Source of the DNA: Catellatospora bangladeshensis
Lineage (GTDB): Bacteria; Actinomycetota; Actinomycetes; Mycobacteriales; Micromonosporaceae
Assembly: GCF_016862575.1 (NCBI RefSeq)
Contig: NZ_BONF01000025.1
Span: forward strand, 117,835 to 181,834
Direction of reading: 5' to 3'
Length of the DNA stretch: 64,000 nt
The position numbers were made by a program, and so were the translations under genes. Shown one piece after another: positions 33,010 to 42,327 of the stretch (the stretch's first letter is position 1; each line of letters begins with the position of its first letter). The notes beneath the pieces are model-generated. The model was not told the DNA's origin and ran no database searches. It saw only the letters and a program-made list of their open reading frames with translations.

Positions 33010-33171
33010 TCAGCGGTGCACGATCTGGATGACCTCCTGGCCGAGGTTGACGACCTCGATCTCCTCGACCTGGGGCGAGGTGTCCACGGTCTCGACCAGC
33101 TCCGACGGCTCGACGCGCGCCGGCAGGGTGCGCCACTTGTCGGTGGGGACGCGCTGCTCTGTCGCTTCCAT
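33010..33171 (-). CDS. 53-residue acidic small protein next to flavin reductase
   Basis: A short frame on the reverse strand from ATG 33171 to TGA at 33010. The product starts MEATEQRVPTDKWRTLPARV and continues with a highly acidic beta-like segment rich in Val and Glu (VEEIEVVNLGQEVIQIV), ending in HR. It lies 33 nt downstream of the flavin reductase on the same strand. The ribosome-binding site is modest (TAGGAT). The non-random composition supports a real gene. I do not recognise the family. It could be a small accessory protein or, more speculatively, a peptide precursor. Confidence 0.5.
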   Translation of the reverse strand: MEATEQRVPTDKWRTLPARVEPSELVETVDTSPQVEEIEVVNLGQEVIQIVHR

Positions 33172-33204
33172 GACTGGATCCTACCGACCGCGGCAAGGGT
33201 CCGG

Positions 33205-33708
33205 TCAGTGTGCGAGGCGGGTGTACGCCCCCATGTGGTACAGCAGCGGCTCGCCGGGCCGGTGCTCGGCGCTGACCGGGCGTCCGATCACGACGATGTG
33301 GTCGCCGACGGGGATGCGCTCGACGATCTCGCAGGTCAGCGTGGCGAGGACGCCGTGCAGCAGCGGCACGCCGTAGGGGCCCTGCCGCCAGGTGCGGGTG
33401 TCGGCGAAGCGGTCGGCGCCGCGGGTGGCGAACGTGCGCGCGAGCTGCTCCTGCTCGGCGGCGAGCACGTGCACGGCGACGTGGCGCGCCCGCTCGACGG
33501 CCGGGCCGCTGCTGGCGTCCCGGTCGATGCAGAACGAGACGAGCTGCGGCCGCAGCGACACCGAGGTGAAGGTGGTCGCAGTGAACCCGGCGGGGCCGGG
33601 GGCGGTGACCACCGTGACGCTGGTGGCGTGGTGGCGCAGCGTGCCGAGGTAGTGGTGCAGCTCGATGCCGGTGACGGCGGACGCCGCGGGCTGGGCGGTG
33701 AGCGTCAT
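33205..33708 (-). CDS. Flavin reductase-like domain protein
   Basis: A 167-residue FMN-binding split-barrel protein. Conserved elements are a TVVTAPGPAGFTATTFTSVS segment (the FMN site), LRPQLVSFCIDRDASSGP, an RFADTRTW helix and a C-terminal GDHIVVIGRPVSAEHRPGEPLLY with a terminal YTRLAH. These enzymes supply reduced flavin to two-component monooxygenases. An alkanesulfonate monooxygenase-like gene lies about 4 kb away and would need such a partner, but they are not in one operon. The ATG follows GAGAGG. A palindrome lies upstream. Confidence 0.87.
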   Translation of the reverse strand: MTLTAQPAASAVTGIELHHYLGTLRHHATSVTVVTAPGPAGFTATTFTSVSLRPQLVSFCIDRDASSGPAVERARHVAVHVLAAEQEQLARTFATRGADRFADTRTWRQGPYGVPLLHGVLATLTCEIVERIPVGDHIVVIGRPVSAEHRPGEPLLYHMGAYTRLAH

Positions 33709-33805
33709 GGCGGCGCCTCTCGGGTCGGGGTGGGCGAGGGCGTCGCCGGTGAGGTCGGCCCGGCACTCGTCACCTGACGCTAGCAGCCCGGGTGCGCGCA
33801 GTCAC

Positions 33806-33831
33806 CATATCCTACTGAACTTGTAGGCTAT
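33806..33831 (-). promoter_or_regulatory. Palindromic candidate operator before flavin reductase
   Basis: CCTAC at 33811-33815 and GTAGG at 33823-33827 are separated by TGAACTT and flanked by AT-rich ATAT/TATA bases. The site lies immediately after the ABC exporter stop and 98 nt upstream of the flavin reductase ATG. It could be an operator for a regulator of flavin or sulfur metabolism. Confidence 0.4.
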
Positions 33832-33832
33832 A

Positions 33833-35785
33833 TCACTGGTGGCTGGACCAGGTCGCGAACATGCCCGCGTAGCGGCCCTCCGCGGCCAGCAGCTCGGTGT
33901 GCGATCCGATCTCGACGATGCCGGTCTCGTCGAGCACCACGATCCGGTCCGCGCGCATCGCGGTGGACAGCCGGTGCGCGATCAGCAGCGCGGTCCGCCC
34001 CTCCAGCAGCTGGTCCAGTGCCTGCTCGACCCGCAGCTCCGAGCGCAGGTCCAGGTTGGACGTGGCCTCGTCGAGCACCACGACGCGGGGCCGGGCCAGG
34101 AACGCCCGTGCCAGCGCCAGCAGCTGCCGCTGGCCCGACGACACGGACTGGCCGCGCTCGTGCAGCGGCGCGTCGAGCCCCGCCGGGGTGCGCTCGACCA
34201 GCTCACGCAGCCCCACCGCGTCGACGGCCGCCCAGATCTCCGCGTCGTCGGCGTCCGGCCGGGCGAAGGCGATGTTGTCGCGGATCGACCCGGCGAACAT
34301 GAACGGCTCCTGGGGCACCACCCCGATCTGGCGGCGCAGCGACGTCAGGCTCACCTCCCGCAGGTCGTAGCCGTCGATGAGGACCCGACCGGAGTCCGGG
34401 TCGTGCAGCCGGGTGACGAGCTTGGCCAGCGTCGATTTGCCCGCCCCGGTCGGCCCCACGCACGCGATGGTCTCCCCCGGCTCGATACGCAGGGTGATGT
34501 CGCGCAGCACCGGCCGGGCCGGGTCGTAGCCGAACGTGACGTGCTCGAACGTGATCCCGCCCGCGACCGGCGGCAGGGTGAGCGGATCGGCGCGCTCGGG
34601 CACCGCGGGCGCGAGCGCCAGCAGCCCGCGCAGCTTGCTCACCGCCGCGCGGCTCTGCTGGTAGTTGGTGTAGAGCTGCACCAGCTGCTGCACCGGGGCG
34701 AAGAACGCGTTGAGGTACAGCACGAACGCCGTCAGCACGCCCACGGTCAGCTCCCCGCGCAGCACTATGTGCCCGCCCACCAGCAGCAGCGCGGCCATGC
34801 CGAGCATGCCGATGACCGAGGTGCCCGGCCCGTAGATCGCGCTGATGTGGCCGGTGAAGTCGTTGGCGTCGCGGTAGCGGCCGACGACGGTGCGGTGCTG
34901 GGCGATGTTGCGGTCCTGGCGGTGGTACGCGGTGACCACGCGGACGCCGTGCAGGCTCTCGGCGAGGTCGGTGAACATGGCCGCGATGGTGTCGCGCTGG
35001 CGGGCGTAGCCGACGTCGGAGGCGCGCCGGAACCACAGCGACGCGGCGAACAGCGCGGGCACGACCAGCAGCAGCGTGATCGCGGCCAGCCCGGCGTCGT
35101 AGTGGATCAGCACGGCGGTGACCACGACCATGGTCAGGCCCTGCACCGCGAACTGGGCCAGGCCCTCCTGGAGCAGCTGCTGCAGCGACTCCACGTCCGA
35201 CGACATCCGGGTCATGATGACGCCGGCCTTCTCGTTGGTGTAGTAGTCCATGGACAGCCGCTGCAGGTGGGTGAAGACGCGGACCCGCAGGTCGCGCATG
35301 CCGTCGGCGGCCAGGCGGCCGGTCTGGCGCATGCGCGCGGTGGTGGCCGCCCAGCCCGCGAGCACGGCCGCCACGAACGCCCCCGCCGACCACAGCAGCA
35401 CCGGCAGGTCGCGGGCGACGATGCCGTGGTCGATGCCGACCTGCACCAGGTACGGCCCCGCCTGCAGCAGCAGGGTCTCGGCCAGCACCGTGGCGCACGC
35501 GGCGGCGAACAGCCCGCGGCGGCGGGTGAGCAGCCCGAGCATGCTCAGCTGCGGCTCGCCGCCGGGCCCGTGGCCGAAGCGGTCGGGCGGGGTGCCGTGG
35601 TCGGGTTCGCTGTCCTCCAGCCGCCGTACACCCGCCGCCAGCTCGTCCGGGATGCCCGCGAACGGCAACCCTGTGGCGCCGTCGCGGCGCGCGCCCCGCC
35701 CCGCGCCCACGGCCGACAGCCCGCCCATCGGCCCCGACCCGGGACCGCCGCCCGGCCCGCCGAACCCGCCGCCGAACATGCTCAT
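33833..35785 (-). CDS. ABC exporter half-transporter, canonical Walker B partner
   Basis: A 650-residue half-transporter with a glycine-rich N-terminal tail (about 1-35), six transmembrane helices (about 85-390) and an ATPase domain. Walker A is GPTGAGKST at 444-452, the signature is degenerate (VSSGQRQ, about 548-554), and Walker B VVVLDEATS (about 568-576) keeps the catalytic glutamate. The H-loop is LLIAHRLST. It probably pairs with the product of the upstream gene, which overlaps it by 4 nt (ATGA). The pair should export a drug, lipid or peptide. Confidence 0.9.
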   Translation of the reverse strand: MSMFGGGFGGPGGGPGSGPMGGLSAVGAGRGARRDGATGLPFAGIPDELAAGVRRLEDSEPDHGTPPDRFGHGPGGEPQLSMLGLLTRRRGLFAAACATVLAETLLLQAGPYLVQVGIDHGIVARDLPVLLWSAGAFVAAVLAGWAATTARMRQTGRLAADGMRDLRVRVFTHLQRLSMDYYTNEKAGVIMTRMSSDVESLQQLLQEGLAQFAVQGLTMVVVTAVLIHYDAGLAAITLLLVVPALFAASLWFRRASDVGYARQRDTIAAMFTDLAESLHGVRVVTAYHRQDRNIAQHRTVVGRYRDANDFTGHISAIYGPGTSVIGMLGMAALLLVGGHIVLRGELTVGVLTAFVLYLNAFFAPVQQLVQLYTNYQQSRAAVSKLRGLLALAPAVPERADPLTLPPVAGGITFEHVTFGYDPARPVLRDITLRIEPGETIACVGPTGAGKSTLAKLVTRLHDPDSGRVLIDGYDLREVSLTSLRRQIGVVPQEPFMFAGSIRDNIAFARPDADDAEIWAAVDAVGLRELVERTPAGLDAPLHERGQSVSSGQRQLLALARAFLARPRVVVLDEATSNLDLRSELRVEQALDQLLEGRTALLIAHRLSTAMRADRIVVLDETGIVEIGSHTELLAAEGRYAGMFATWSSHQ

Positions 35786-37596
35786 GCGGCCACCCCCTGG
35801 TCGATGCCACTGTCCACGCGGTCACGGCCGGACTGCATGGTGGCCAGCACCTCGGTGTAGCGGGGCTCGCCGGCCACCAGCTCGGCATGGGCGCCCTGCG
35901 CCGCGACGCGGCCGTCCTCGATCAGCACCACCGTGTCGGCCAGGGCGATCGTGGACAGCCGGTGCGCGACGATGATCGTGGTCCGCCCGTGCAGCAGGCC
36001 GCGCAGGGCGTCGTGGATGCGCTGCTCGACGTGGACGTCCACCGCGCTGGTGGCGTCGTCGAGCACCAGCACCGGCGGGTTGACCAGCAGCGCGCGGGCG
36101 ATCGCGACGCGCTGGCGCTGCCCGCCGGACAGGGTGTAGCCGCGCTCGCCGATGACGGTGTCGTAGCCGTCGGGCAGGGCGCGAACGAATCCGTCGGCCC
36201 CGGCGGCCTCGGCGGCGGCCATCACCTCGGCCAGGCTCGCGTCGGGGCGGCCGAAGGCGATGTTGTCGCGGATGGACACCGAGAACAGGAACGGCTCGTC
36301 TGGCACGATCCCGACCTGGTCGCGCAGCGTGTCCAGGGCGTAGTCGCGCACGTCGCGGCCGTCCAGGCGCACCGCGCCGGCGGTGGCGTCGTAGTAGCGG
36401 GCCAGCAGCTTGGCGACGGTCGACTTGCCGCTGCCGGTGCGGCCCACCACCGCGACCGTGGTGCCCGCGGGGATGCGCAGGTCCAGCCCGCGCAGCGCGA
36501 CGGTGCCGTCGGGGTACGCGAAGTCGACCCCCGCGAACTCGATGTCCCCGCGGATGCCGGTGCGGACCGGGTCGGCGCGTTCGGCGATCTCGCTGCCGGT
36601 GTCGAGCACCTCGTAGATGCGCTGGGCGGAGGCGGCGGCCCGCTGGCCCATCATGATCATCATGCCGAGCATGCGGAACGGCGGCTGGAGCATGAGCACG
36701 TACGAGTTGAACGCGACGATCGCGCCGACGGAGGCGTGCCCCTCGATCGCCATCCAGCCCCCGCACAGCAGCACCATCGCCAGGCCCAGCCGGGGCAGGT
36801 TCTCCAGGGTGGGCGACCATCGGCTGCGGATGAACGCGTCGCGCCGGTAGGCCCAGCGCACCCGGTCGGCCGCCGACGCCAGCGCCGTCACCTGCCGCTG
36901 CTCCCCAGCGAACGCCTTGACGATGCGCACCCCGTTGATCGCTTCATCGACGACCGTGGCGACCTGAGCCAGCCGGGACTGGATCAGCCACGACACCGGG
37001 AAGATGGCCTTGCGCATCCATACGCCCATCAGCGCGATCACCGGCATGGTGGCCATCGCGACCACCGCCAGCAGCGGGTCGATCGACACCATCAGGGCGA
37101 ACGCGAACACCGCGATCAGGCACTGCACCAGGATCGACGGCCCGAACGCCAGGTACATCTGCACTGCCCGGATGTCCGAACTGGACCGCGACATCAGCTC
37201 GCCGGTCTGCACCCGGTCGTAGAAGCCGTACGGCATCCGGATCAGGTGCGCGTACATGATGTTGCGCAGGTCGTACTCGATCTCGTAGGCGGTGCGCAGC
37301 AGGTAGCGCCGGGCCAGGTAGTTGACGAAGCCCTGCGCCACGGCCAGCCCCGCCAGCCACCACACGTACCGGTCCAGCCCGGCGGTCCGGGCGACGAGCG
37401 CGTCGTCGATGCCCAGGCGCAGCACGTTGGGGATCTGCACCTGCACCAGCAGGCCGACCAGCGACAGGGCCAGCGACGTCAGCAGCAGCCCTTTGTGCGC
37501 CAGCACCACCGGCAGCGCGCGCCGCAGCCATGACCTGCTGCTCTGGTCGGGATCGATCGTCGACTTGGGGGCGCGGTAGAGCGGTGGCGCGGACAT
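35782..37596 (-). CDS. ABC exporter half-transporter, degenerate Walker B partner
   Basis: A 604-residue half-transporter with six transmembrane helices (about 15-330) and an ATPase domain. Walker A is GRTGSGKST, the signature is canonical LSGGQRQ, and Walker B reads VLVLDDATS, where Asp replaces the catalytic Glu. With the partner's altered signature this predicts one catalytic and one degenerate ATP site, as in heterodimeric exporters of the BmrCD or TM287/288 type. ATG 37596 was chosen for its GGAG site 4-7 nt upstream; ATG 37644 is weaker. It is divergent from the monooxygenase gene across 222 nt. Confidence 0.9.
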   Translation of the reverse strand: MSAPPLYRAPKSTIDPDQSSRSWLRRALPVVLAHKGLLLTSLALSLVGLLVQVQIPNVLRLGIDDALVARTAGLDRYVWWLAGLAVAQGFVNYLARRYLLRTAYEIEYDLRNIMYAHLIRMPYGFYDRVQTGELMSRSSSDIRAVQMYLAFGPSILVQCLIAVFAFALMVSIDPLLAVVAMATMPVIALMGVWMRKAIFPVSWLIQSRLAQVATVVDEAINGVRIVKAFAGEQRQVTALASAADRVRWAYRRDAFIRSRWSPTLENLPRLGLAMVLLCGGWMAIEGHASVGAIVAFNSYVLMLQPPFRMLGMMIMMGQRAAASAQRIYEVLDTGSEIAERADPVRTGIRGDIEFAGVDFAYPDGTVALRGLDLRIPAGTTVAVVGRTGSGKSTVAKLLARYYDATAGAVRLDGRDVRDYALDTLRDQVGIVPDEPFLFSVSIRDNIAFGRPDASLAEVMAAAEAAGADGFVRALPDGYDTVIGERGYTLSGGQRQRVAIARALLVNPPVLVLDDATSAVDVHVEQRIHDALRGLLHGRTTIIVAHRLSTIALADTVVLIEDGRVAAQGAHAELVAGEPRYTEVLATMQSGRDRVDSGIDQGVAA

Positions 37597-37818
37597 CACA
37601 CTCCAGGGATGAGCGGATGGACGGGCGGACATCCACGATGGCACGCCGCCCGGCCCGCGGTAACCGTAGCGGCTGTTCAGTCACGAAGTAGCCCCCTCGG
37701 CGCACTTTTTCTTTAATTCCCATAGGCTTAATATGAAATAGTCGCTCGATGGATTGTGGCGGGCCGGACGGCCGTGCCAGCATCCGAAGCAGCAACCCCC
37801 AGCAGCGGAGACAGCCCG

Positions 37819-38973
37819 ATGAGCCTGACGTTCCACTGGTTCCTGCCCACCTACGGCGACAGCCGCTTCATCGTCGGCGGCGGCCACGGCGTGCCCACCG
37901 GCGTCGCGGGCGGCGCGCGCCCGGCCACCCTGGCCTACCTCGGCCAGATCGCCCGCACCGCCGAGCAGCTGGGCTTCGTCGGCGCGCTCACCCCCACCGG
38001 CGCGTGGTGCGAGGACGCCTGGCTGTCCACCGCGATGCTCACCGAGGTCACCGAGCGGCTGAAGTTCCTCGTCGCGTTCCGCCCCGGCCTGCTGTCGCCG
38101 ACCCTGGCCGCGCAGATGGCCGCCACCTTCCAGCGCCACTCCGACGGCCGCCTGCTGCTCAACGTCGTGACCGGCGGCGAGGCCCACGAGCAGCGCGCCT
38201 ACGGCGACCACCTGGACAAGGACGCCCGCTACGCCCGCGCCGACGAGTTCCTGCACATCACCCGCTCGCTGTGGCGCGGCGAAACGGTCGACCACTTCGG
38301 CGAGCACCTGCGTGTCGAGGGCGCGTCGCTGCCGCGCGTGCCCGACCCGGTCCCGCCGGTCTACTTCGGCGGGTCGTCAGCGGCCGCCGGGCCGGTCGCC
38401 GCGCGCCACGCCGACGTGTACCTCACCTGGGGCGAGCCGCCCGCGCAGGTCGCGGGCAAGCTCGACTGGATCCGCAAGCTCGCCGCCGACGCGGGCCGCG
38501 AGCTGCGCTTCGGCATCCGGCTGCACGTCATCTCCCGCGATACCACCGAGGAGGCCTGGGCGCAGGCCCGCAAGCTGCTGGAAGGCATCAGCGACGCCGA
38601 CATCGCGGCGGTGCAGGCCGGGCTGGCCCGCAGCGAGTCCGAGGGGCAGAAGCGCATGCTCGCCCTGCACGGCGGCCGGCGGGACAGCCTGGAGATCGCG
38701 CCGAACCTGTGGGCCGGGGTGGGCCTGGTGCGCGGCGGCGCGGGCACCGCGCTGGTCGGCAGCCACACCGAGGTCGCCGACCGCATCGCCGAGTACGCCG
38801 AGCTGGGCATCAGCGAGTTCATCCTGTCCGGGCACCCGCACGTGGAGGAGGCGTACTGGTTCGGCGAGGGTGTGCTGCCGATCCTGCGCGCCCGTGGCCT
38901 GTGGACCCACCCAGCGGGTGATCCGGCGCACGAGAAGCCGGAGATCCCGTTCGCCGCCGCCGGCTCGCGCTAG
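37819..38973 (+). CDS. ssuD: LLM-class FMNH2-dependent alkanesulfonate monooxygenase-like protein
   Basis: A 384-residue luciferase-like TIM-barrel enzyme close to SsuD in length and motifs: FHWFLPTYGDSRF at the start, FVGALTPTGAWCEDAW, FRPGLLSPTLAAQMAATFQ, LLLNVVTGG, a YARADEFL helix and a C-terminal GISEFILSGHPHVEEA. SsuD enzymes cleave alkanesulfonates to aldehyde and sulfite with FMNH2 and oxygen, for sulfur scavenging. No sulfonate ABC transporter is adjacent; the neighbouring exporter is divergent and of another type. Reduced flavin could come from the flavin reductase at 33205. ATG 37819 follows CGGAGAC. The upstream 80 nt are AT-rich and include CATAGGCTTAATAT. Confidence 0.82.
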   Translation: MSLTFHWFLPTYGDSRFIVGGGHGVPTGVAGGARPATLAYLGQIARTAEQLGFVGALTPTGAWCEDAWLSTAMLTEVTERLKFLVAFRPGLLSPTLAAQMAATFQRHSDGRLLLNVVTGGEAHEQRAYGDHLDKDARYARADEFLHITRSLWRGETVDHFGEHLRVEGASLPRVPDPVPPVYFGGSSAAAGPVAARHADVYLTWGEPPAQVAGKLDWIRKLAADAGRELRFGIRLHVISRDTTEEAWAQARKLLEGISDADIAAVQAGLARSESEGQKRMLALHGGRRDSLEIAPNLWAGVGLVRGGAGTALVGSHTEVADRIAEYAELGISEFILSGHPHVEEAYWFGEGVLPILRARGLWTHPAGDPAHEKPEIPFAAAGSR

Positions 38974-38983
38974 GCGACGGCCT

Positions 38984-39736
38984 GTGAACGGATCGGCGAA
39001 CCCCTCGGGCACGGCTACCCACACCTGCCCACCGGTGCCGTCGACGGGCCTGTCCGGCGGGCTGATCCCCCACGCCGTACGGCCCGACCGCTGGTGCTGG
39101 GCGCCTGACCTCGGGTTCCACCACAGGTCGGCCCCGCACCGGCGGGTCCAGCTCAGACCCGCCGCGGGTCTGCTCACGCGCGGGCACACCATCGGCGTCC
39201 GGCGTGCGGTGGCGCTGGGTGCCGGTGGGGCGCCCGCCGATGTGGCCCACGCCTTCAGCGAGCTGGAGGCGTGGGCCGCCTTCACCGACGCCGACGTCTT
39301 CGCCGAGCTCGGCCACGCCCTGTCCGGCCTGCCCGGACCGGACGCCGCCGAGCACGCCGCGCGGGCGGTGGTGCTGCGCGCCCTGGACCGCATCGACGTG
39401 ACGATGCTCCCGACGTCCTGGCAGGGGCCGCTGGCCCTGGCCGCGTCCGGGCAGGGCGCGTCGCCGCAGGAGGCGGCCCGGTTGCGTGCGGTCTGCGACG
39501 CGGCGTACCGCAGGCTCACCCGGTTCGAGACCGGCTGGCCGCCGGCCCGCACCGACCGGCAGGCGTGGTGGGACTACGCCGCCGCGCGGGCCTGCACCGC
39601 ACTGCGCGACGAGGACTGGACCGCCGCGGCCCACGCCGTCACCGACCTCTACGGGCTGACCGGCCCCGCCGAGGAGCAGGCCACCGCCTGGCTGCGGCAG
39701 GTCGCCGCGACCGCGCTCCCCCGCGTGGCGGGCTGA
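38984..39736 (+). CDS. Hypothetical protein
   Basis: A 250-residue frame from GTG 38984. The first 60 residues are proline-, glycine- and histidine-rich. From there the protein is alanine-rich and helical ([63 protein letters not shown]). No domain is recognised, although the repeated aromatic and acidic positions suggest a helical repeat fold. The ribosome-binding site is weak and a later start near 39187 is possible. It ends 1 nt before the convergent membrane gene. Confidence 0.55.
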   Translation: MNGSANPSGTATHTCPPVPSTGLSGGLIPHAVRPDRWCWAPDLGFHHRSAPHRRVQLRPAAGLLTRGHTIGVRRAVALGAGGAPADVAHAFSELEAWAAFTDADVFAELGHALSGLPGPDAAEHAARAVVLRALDRIDVTMLPTSWQGPLALAASGQGASPQEAARLRAVCDAAYRRLTRFETGWPPARTDRQAWWDYAAARACTALRDEDWTAAAHAVTDLYGLTGPAEEQATAWLRQVAATALPRVAG

Positions 39737-39737
39737 C

Positions 39738-40676
39738 TCAGATCCGGGGCAGGCCCAGCAGCCGGCGCAGCGTGCCCTTCAGCGCCTCCAGCTCCGCGTC
39801 GACCGTGTAGACGTGGTCCTGGTCGAGCGTGACGGCGACCAGGTGCCGGGCGGGCTCGCGGCTGACCTCGTAGTAGTAGATCGCGCCCTGCTCGACGTCG
39901 AGCACTACCCGGACGAGCCGTCCGGTGTGCAGCCTGCCCAGGCGGCCCTCCAGGGAGCGGCGCAGCTCGATCAGCGCGAGCCCCTCCTGCTCGTACAGGC
40001 CGCGCCGCTGGTGCGCGCTCAGCTGGCGCAGCCGGTAGCGGGGCTGCTCGAACACGTCCACGCTGAACACCCGCTGCGGCGCGCCCTGGGGGTCGTCGTC
40101 CGGCGGCTCGTACAGGGCGACGTAGTGCAGCCGCTCCACGGTGAGCGCGTCGCGGCACGCCTCCAGCAGCACCCGGTCGGAGGAGTCGGCCTGGTAGTGG
40201 CCGGGCACCGTCGACACGGCGATCTCCTCGGCCGGCGGGCGGGTCGTGTCCGGGTTCTCGATGACCTCCTGCACGTCCTCGACGCGGAAGTAGAAGCAGC
40301 CGATCGCGAACGTGGTCACGCCGAGCACCAGCGTGATCATGCCGACGACGTCCTGGACGATCTCCTCCTCGAACAGGCGGTGGGCCGCCGCGACGAGGAA
40401 GCCGTGGATGGCGGTGCCCAGCCCGGCCAGGATCAGGAACGCGCCCCGGGCCCGCTGCACGTTGAGCCAGCCGGGCCGGGCCAGGTAGAGGGCGCCCGCG
40501 GTGAGTCCGACCACGACCACCGCCACGCCCGCCCGGCCGAAGTTGAACGGCTCGTCGCCGAGCAGCGCCAGCAGGATCTCGAAGATCAGTGGCAGGGCGA
40601 TGGTGCTGGCCAGGATCCCGGCCATCCGCTGGGACCAGTTCACCCTGGTGGCGGGTGTGGACTCGGCAGCCGACAT
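39738..40676 (-). CDS. Hypothetical membrane protein with soluble C-terminal domain
   Basis: A 312-residue protein with four to five N-terminal helices within about residues 18-130 ([71 protein letters not shown]). A cytoplasmic or external region of 180 residues follows, mixed alpha/beta and arginine- and glutamate-rich. No family was recognised. The acidic loop after the last helix ([20 protein letters not shown]) looks like a linker. It is divergent from the antiporter gene, 162 nt away. Confidence 0.7.
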   Translation of the reverse strand: MSAAESTPATRVNWSQRMAGILASTIALPLIFEILLALLGDEPFNFGRAGVAVVVVGLTAGALYLARPGWLNVQRARGAFLILAGLGTAIHGFLVAAAHRLFEEEIVQDVVGMITLVLGVTTFAIGCFYFRVEDVQEVIENPDTTRPPAEEIAVSTVPGHYQADSSDRVLLEACRDALTVERLHYVALYEPPDDDPQGAPQRVFSVDVFEQPRYRLRQLSAHQRRGLYEQEGLALIELRRSLEGRLGRLHTGRLVRVVLDVEQGAIYYYEVSREPARHLVAVTLDQDHVYTVDAELEALKGTLRRLLGLPRI

Positions 40677-40838
40677 TCGCTTACCTCCGCGGGGGTGGGG
40701 AAGATGGCGCGATCATCGTACGGGCGCATGCGAACACCTTTCAGACCACATTGGACGGCGAACGTGCACGCGGCGGCTAACCTTGCTCCCGGTGTGGGTG
40801 CCGACCTCGGGGCCCGCGTCACCGGATCGGGAAGGAAC

Positions 40839-41921
40839 GTGGAGCTGGTGCGCCGGATCGGCCTGCTGGGACTGTTCGTGCTCGCCGGGCTGGCCGCCGC
40901 GTGGGCCCTCGACGTCGACGTGGCGGCGGTGTCGCACTCCCCCGTCTACCGCCTCGGCGCGTACGCGCTGCTGGCCGTCGGCCTGTACGGCGCGACCTTC
41001 GGCATCGACCTGCGGCAGGCGCAGGCCGACGGGCGGGTCATCGGGCTCGCGGTGACCGTCGGGGTCGTCGTCAAGGCCCTGCTCATCGGCGTGAGCCTCG
41101 CGCTGGCCTGGCAGGATCCGCTGTTCCTGCTGCTCGGCGTGGCGGTGGCGCAGATCGATCCGCTGTCGGTGGCCGCGCTGCTGAACGACACCCGGATGAG
41201 CGAACGCGCCCGGACCGTGCTGGCCGCGTGGTCCTCCTTCGACGATCCGGTCACCGTGCTGCTGGCGATCTACGCCGCCGGGGTGGCCGCGACCGTCTTC
41301 GGGCTCGGCGGCGCCGTGTCCGACGGCAATCCGCTGCTCACCTACGGTGCCGACCTGGCCGGCAACGCCGCGCTGGCCGGTGCCGCCTGGGCGCTGTGGC
41401 GCCTGGCGCGGACGCGGGTATGGCTCCAGTACGTGCTGCTCGCGGTGGTGCTGTGCGTTGCGGTGGCCACGGGCTGGATGCTCGCGGTCGCGATCGCGGG
41501 CCTGTTCGCCCGGCCCGCGGCGCTGGAGCCGTGGATCCCGCGGATCACCCAGACCGCGCTCTACGCCGCCGCGACCGGGCTCGGCGTGCTGCTCGTCGAC
41601 GGGATCGCCCCGGTGCGGGGCGTGACGCTGGGGGTCGCCGCGTTCGCCGCGCAGGCCGTCGCGGCCTGGCTGCTGACCCGCGGCATGCCCCGCGCCGACC
41701 GCTGGCACCTGGCCGCCGCGCAGCAGAACGGCATCACCGCGATCATCCTGGCGCTCACCCTGCAGATCGACTTCGACGGCGTGGTGGCCGTGGTAGCCCC
41801 CGCGATCCTCACCGCCAACCTCCTGCACGCGGCGGTCAACCGCCGCCTCGACCGCCACCTGGCCACTCCCGCGCCAACCCCCACCCCGCCTAGCCCCGAC
41901 CCCGGCCTCACCGGGCGATGA
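40839..41921 (+). CDS. Cation:proton antiporter, NhaP/CPA1-like
   Basis: A 360-residue polytopic protein with about eleven hydrophobic segments. Two diagnostic motifs are present: [20 protein letters not shown] and [18 protein letters not shown], which carry the aspartates used for ion exchange in CPA-type antiporters. It probably exchanges Na+ or K+ for protons across the membrane to control pH or salt. The chain is shorter than classical NhaP proteins (about 400 residues or more) and lacks a large C-terminal domain. GTG 40839 was chosen because GGGAAGGA lies 5-8 nt upstream and the first helix follows. Its stop codon lies inside repeat element D. Confidence 0.75.
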   Translation: MELVRRIGLLGLFVLAGLAAAWALDVDVAAVSHSPVYRLGAYALLAVGLYGATFGIDLRQAQADGRVIGLAVTVGVVVKALLIGVSLALAWQDPLFLLLGVAVAQIDPLSVAALLNDTRMSERARTVLAAWSSFDDPVTVLLAIYAAGVAATVFGLGGAVSDGNPLLTYGADLAGNAALAGAAWALWRLARTRVWLQYVLLAVVLCVAVATGWMLAVAIAGLFARPAALEPWIPRITQTALYAAATGLGVLLVDGIAPVRGVTLGVAAFAAQAVAAWLLTRGMPRADRWHLAAAQQNGITAIILALTLQIDFDGVVAVVAPAILTANLLHAAVNRRLDRHLATPAPTPTPPSPDPGLTGR

Positions 41922-41980
41922 TCGCGGACTCGTGTCGGAAGGTGGGGCTGGGCCCAGGTTTGGCATCCGCTGGCGATCAT
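41917..41980. repeat. Intergenic inverted-repeat element, copy D
   Basis: GATGATCGCGGACTCGTGTC on the left and a degenerate TTGGCATCCGC...GCGATCAT on the right form a less perfect member of the element family at 7361, 14349 and 30532. It overlaps the antiporter stop codon (41919-41921), and lies between that gene and the convergent 106-residue gene. Confidence 0.65.
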
Positions 41981-41995
41981 GGGGAAGGTGGTGGG

Positions 41996-42316
41996 TCAGC
42001 GGGGCCAGGGCCAGGTGAGGGCCGCGGCGGGGAAGCGGCTCAGGTACTCGCCGTCCAGTTCGGCCAGGCGCAACGCGAGCATGTCCCGGTCGCGGGGCAT
42101 GCCCGCACGGATGACCAGCTCGCCCAGCGCGTGCGCGTTGGCGAGTTCGCGCCGCAGCGCACCGTCGTCGAGATCCGCGGCCGGCTCACACCGCAAGGTA
42201 GGCCAGCCGATCGCCGCCGCCGCGCGACGGATCGCCACCCAGCACAGCGCCACCGCATCCTCCCGAACGCATCCGCGAACAACGGTGAAGTCCTGGGAAG
42301 TTCCCCGGCCGGGCAC
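41996..42316 (-). CDS. 106-residue hypothetical protein
   Basis: A small gene with GTG 42316, starting 11 nt after the stop of the phytoene-desaturase-like gene on the same strand, so they may be co-transcribed. The product is helical and has three tryptophans and two cysteines (GCVREDAVALCW, IGWPTLRCEP, RRELANAHALGELVIRAG). No domain is recognised. The start and function are uncertain. Confidence 0.5.
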   Translation of the reverse strand: MPGRGTSQDFTVVRGCVREDAVALCWVAIRRAAAAIGWPTLRCEPAADLDDGALRRELANAHALGELVIRAGMPRDRDMLALRLAELDGEYLSRFPAAALTWPWPR

Positions 42317-42327
42317 GGTCCAAACAG

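Noticed and set aside
37819..38973. Was the alkanesulfonate monooxygenase part of a sulfonate-uptake operon with the adjacent ABC transporter?
   Set aside because: The adjacent ABC genes are exporter half-transporters transcribed in the opposite direction. They are not a SsuABC-type importer.
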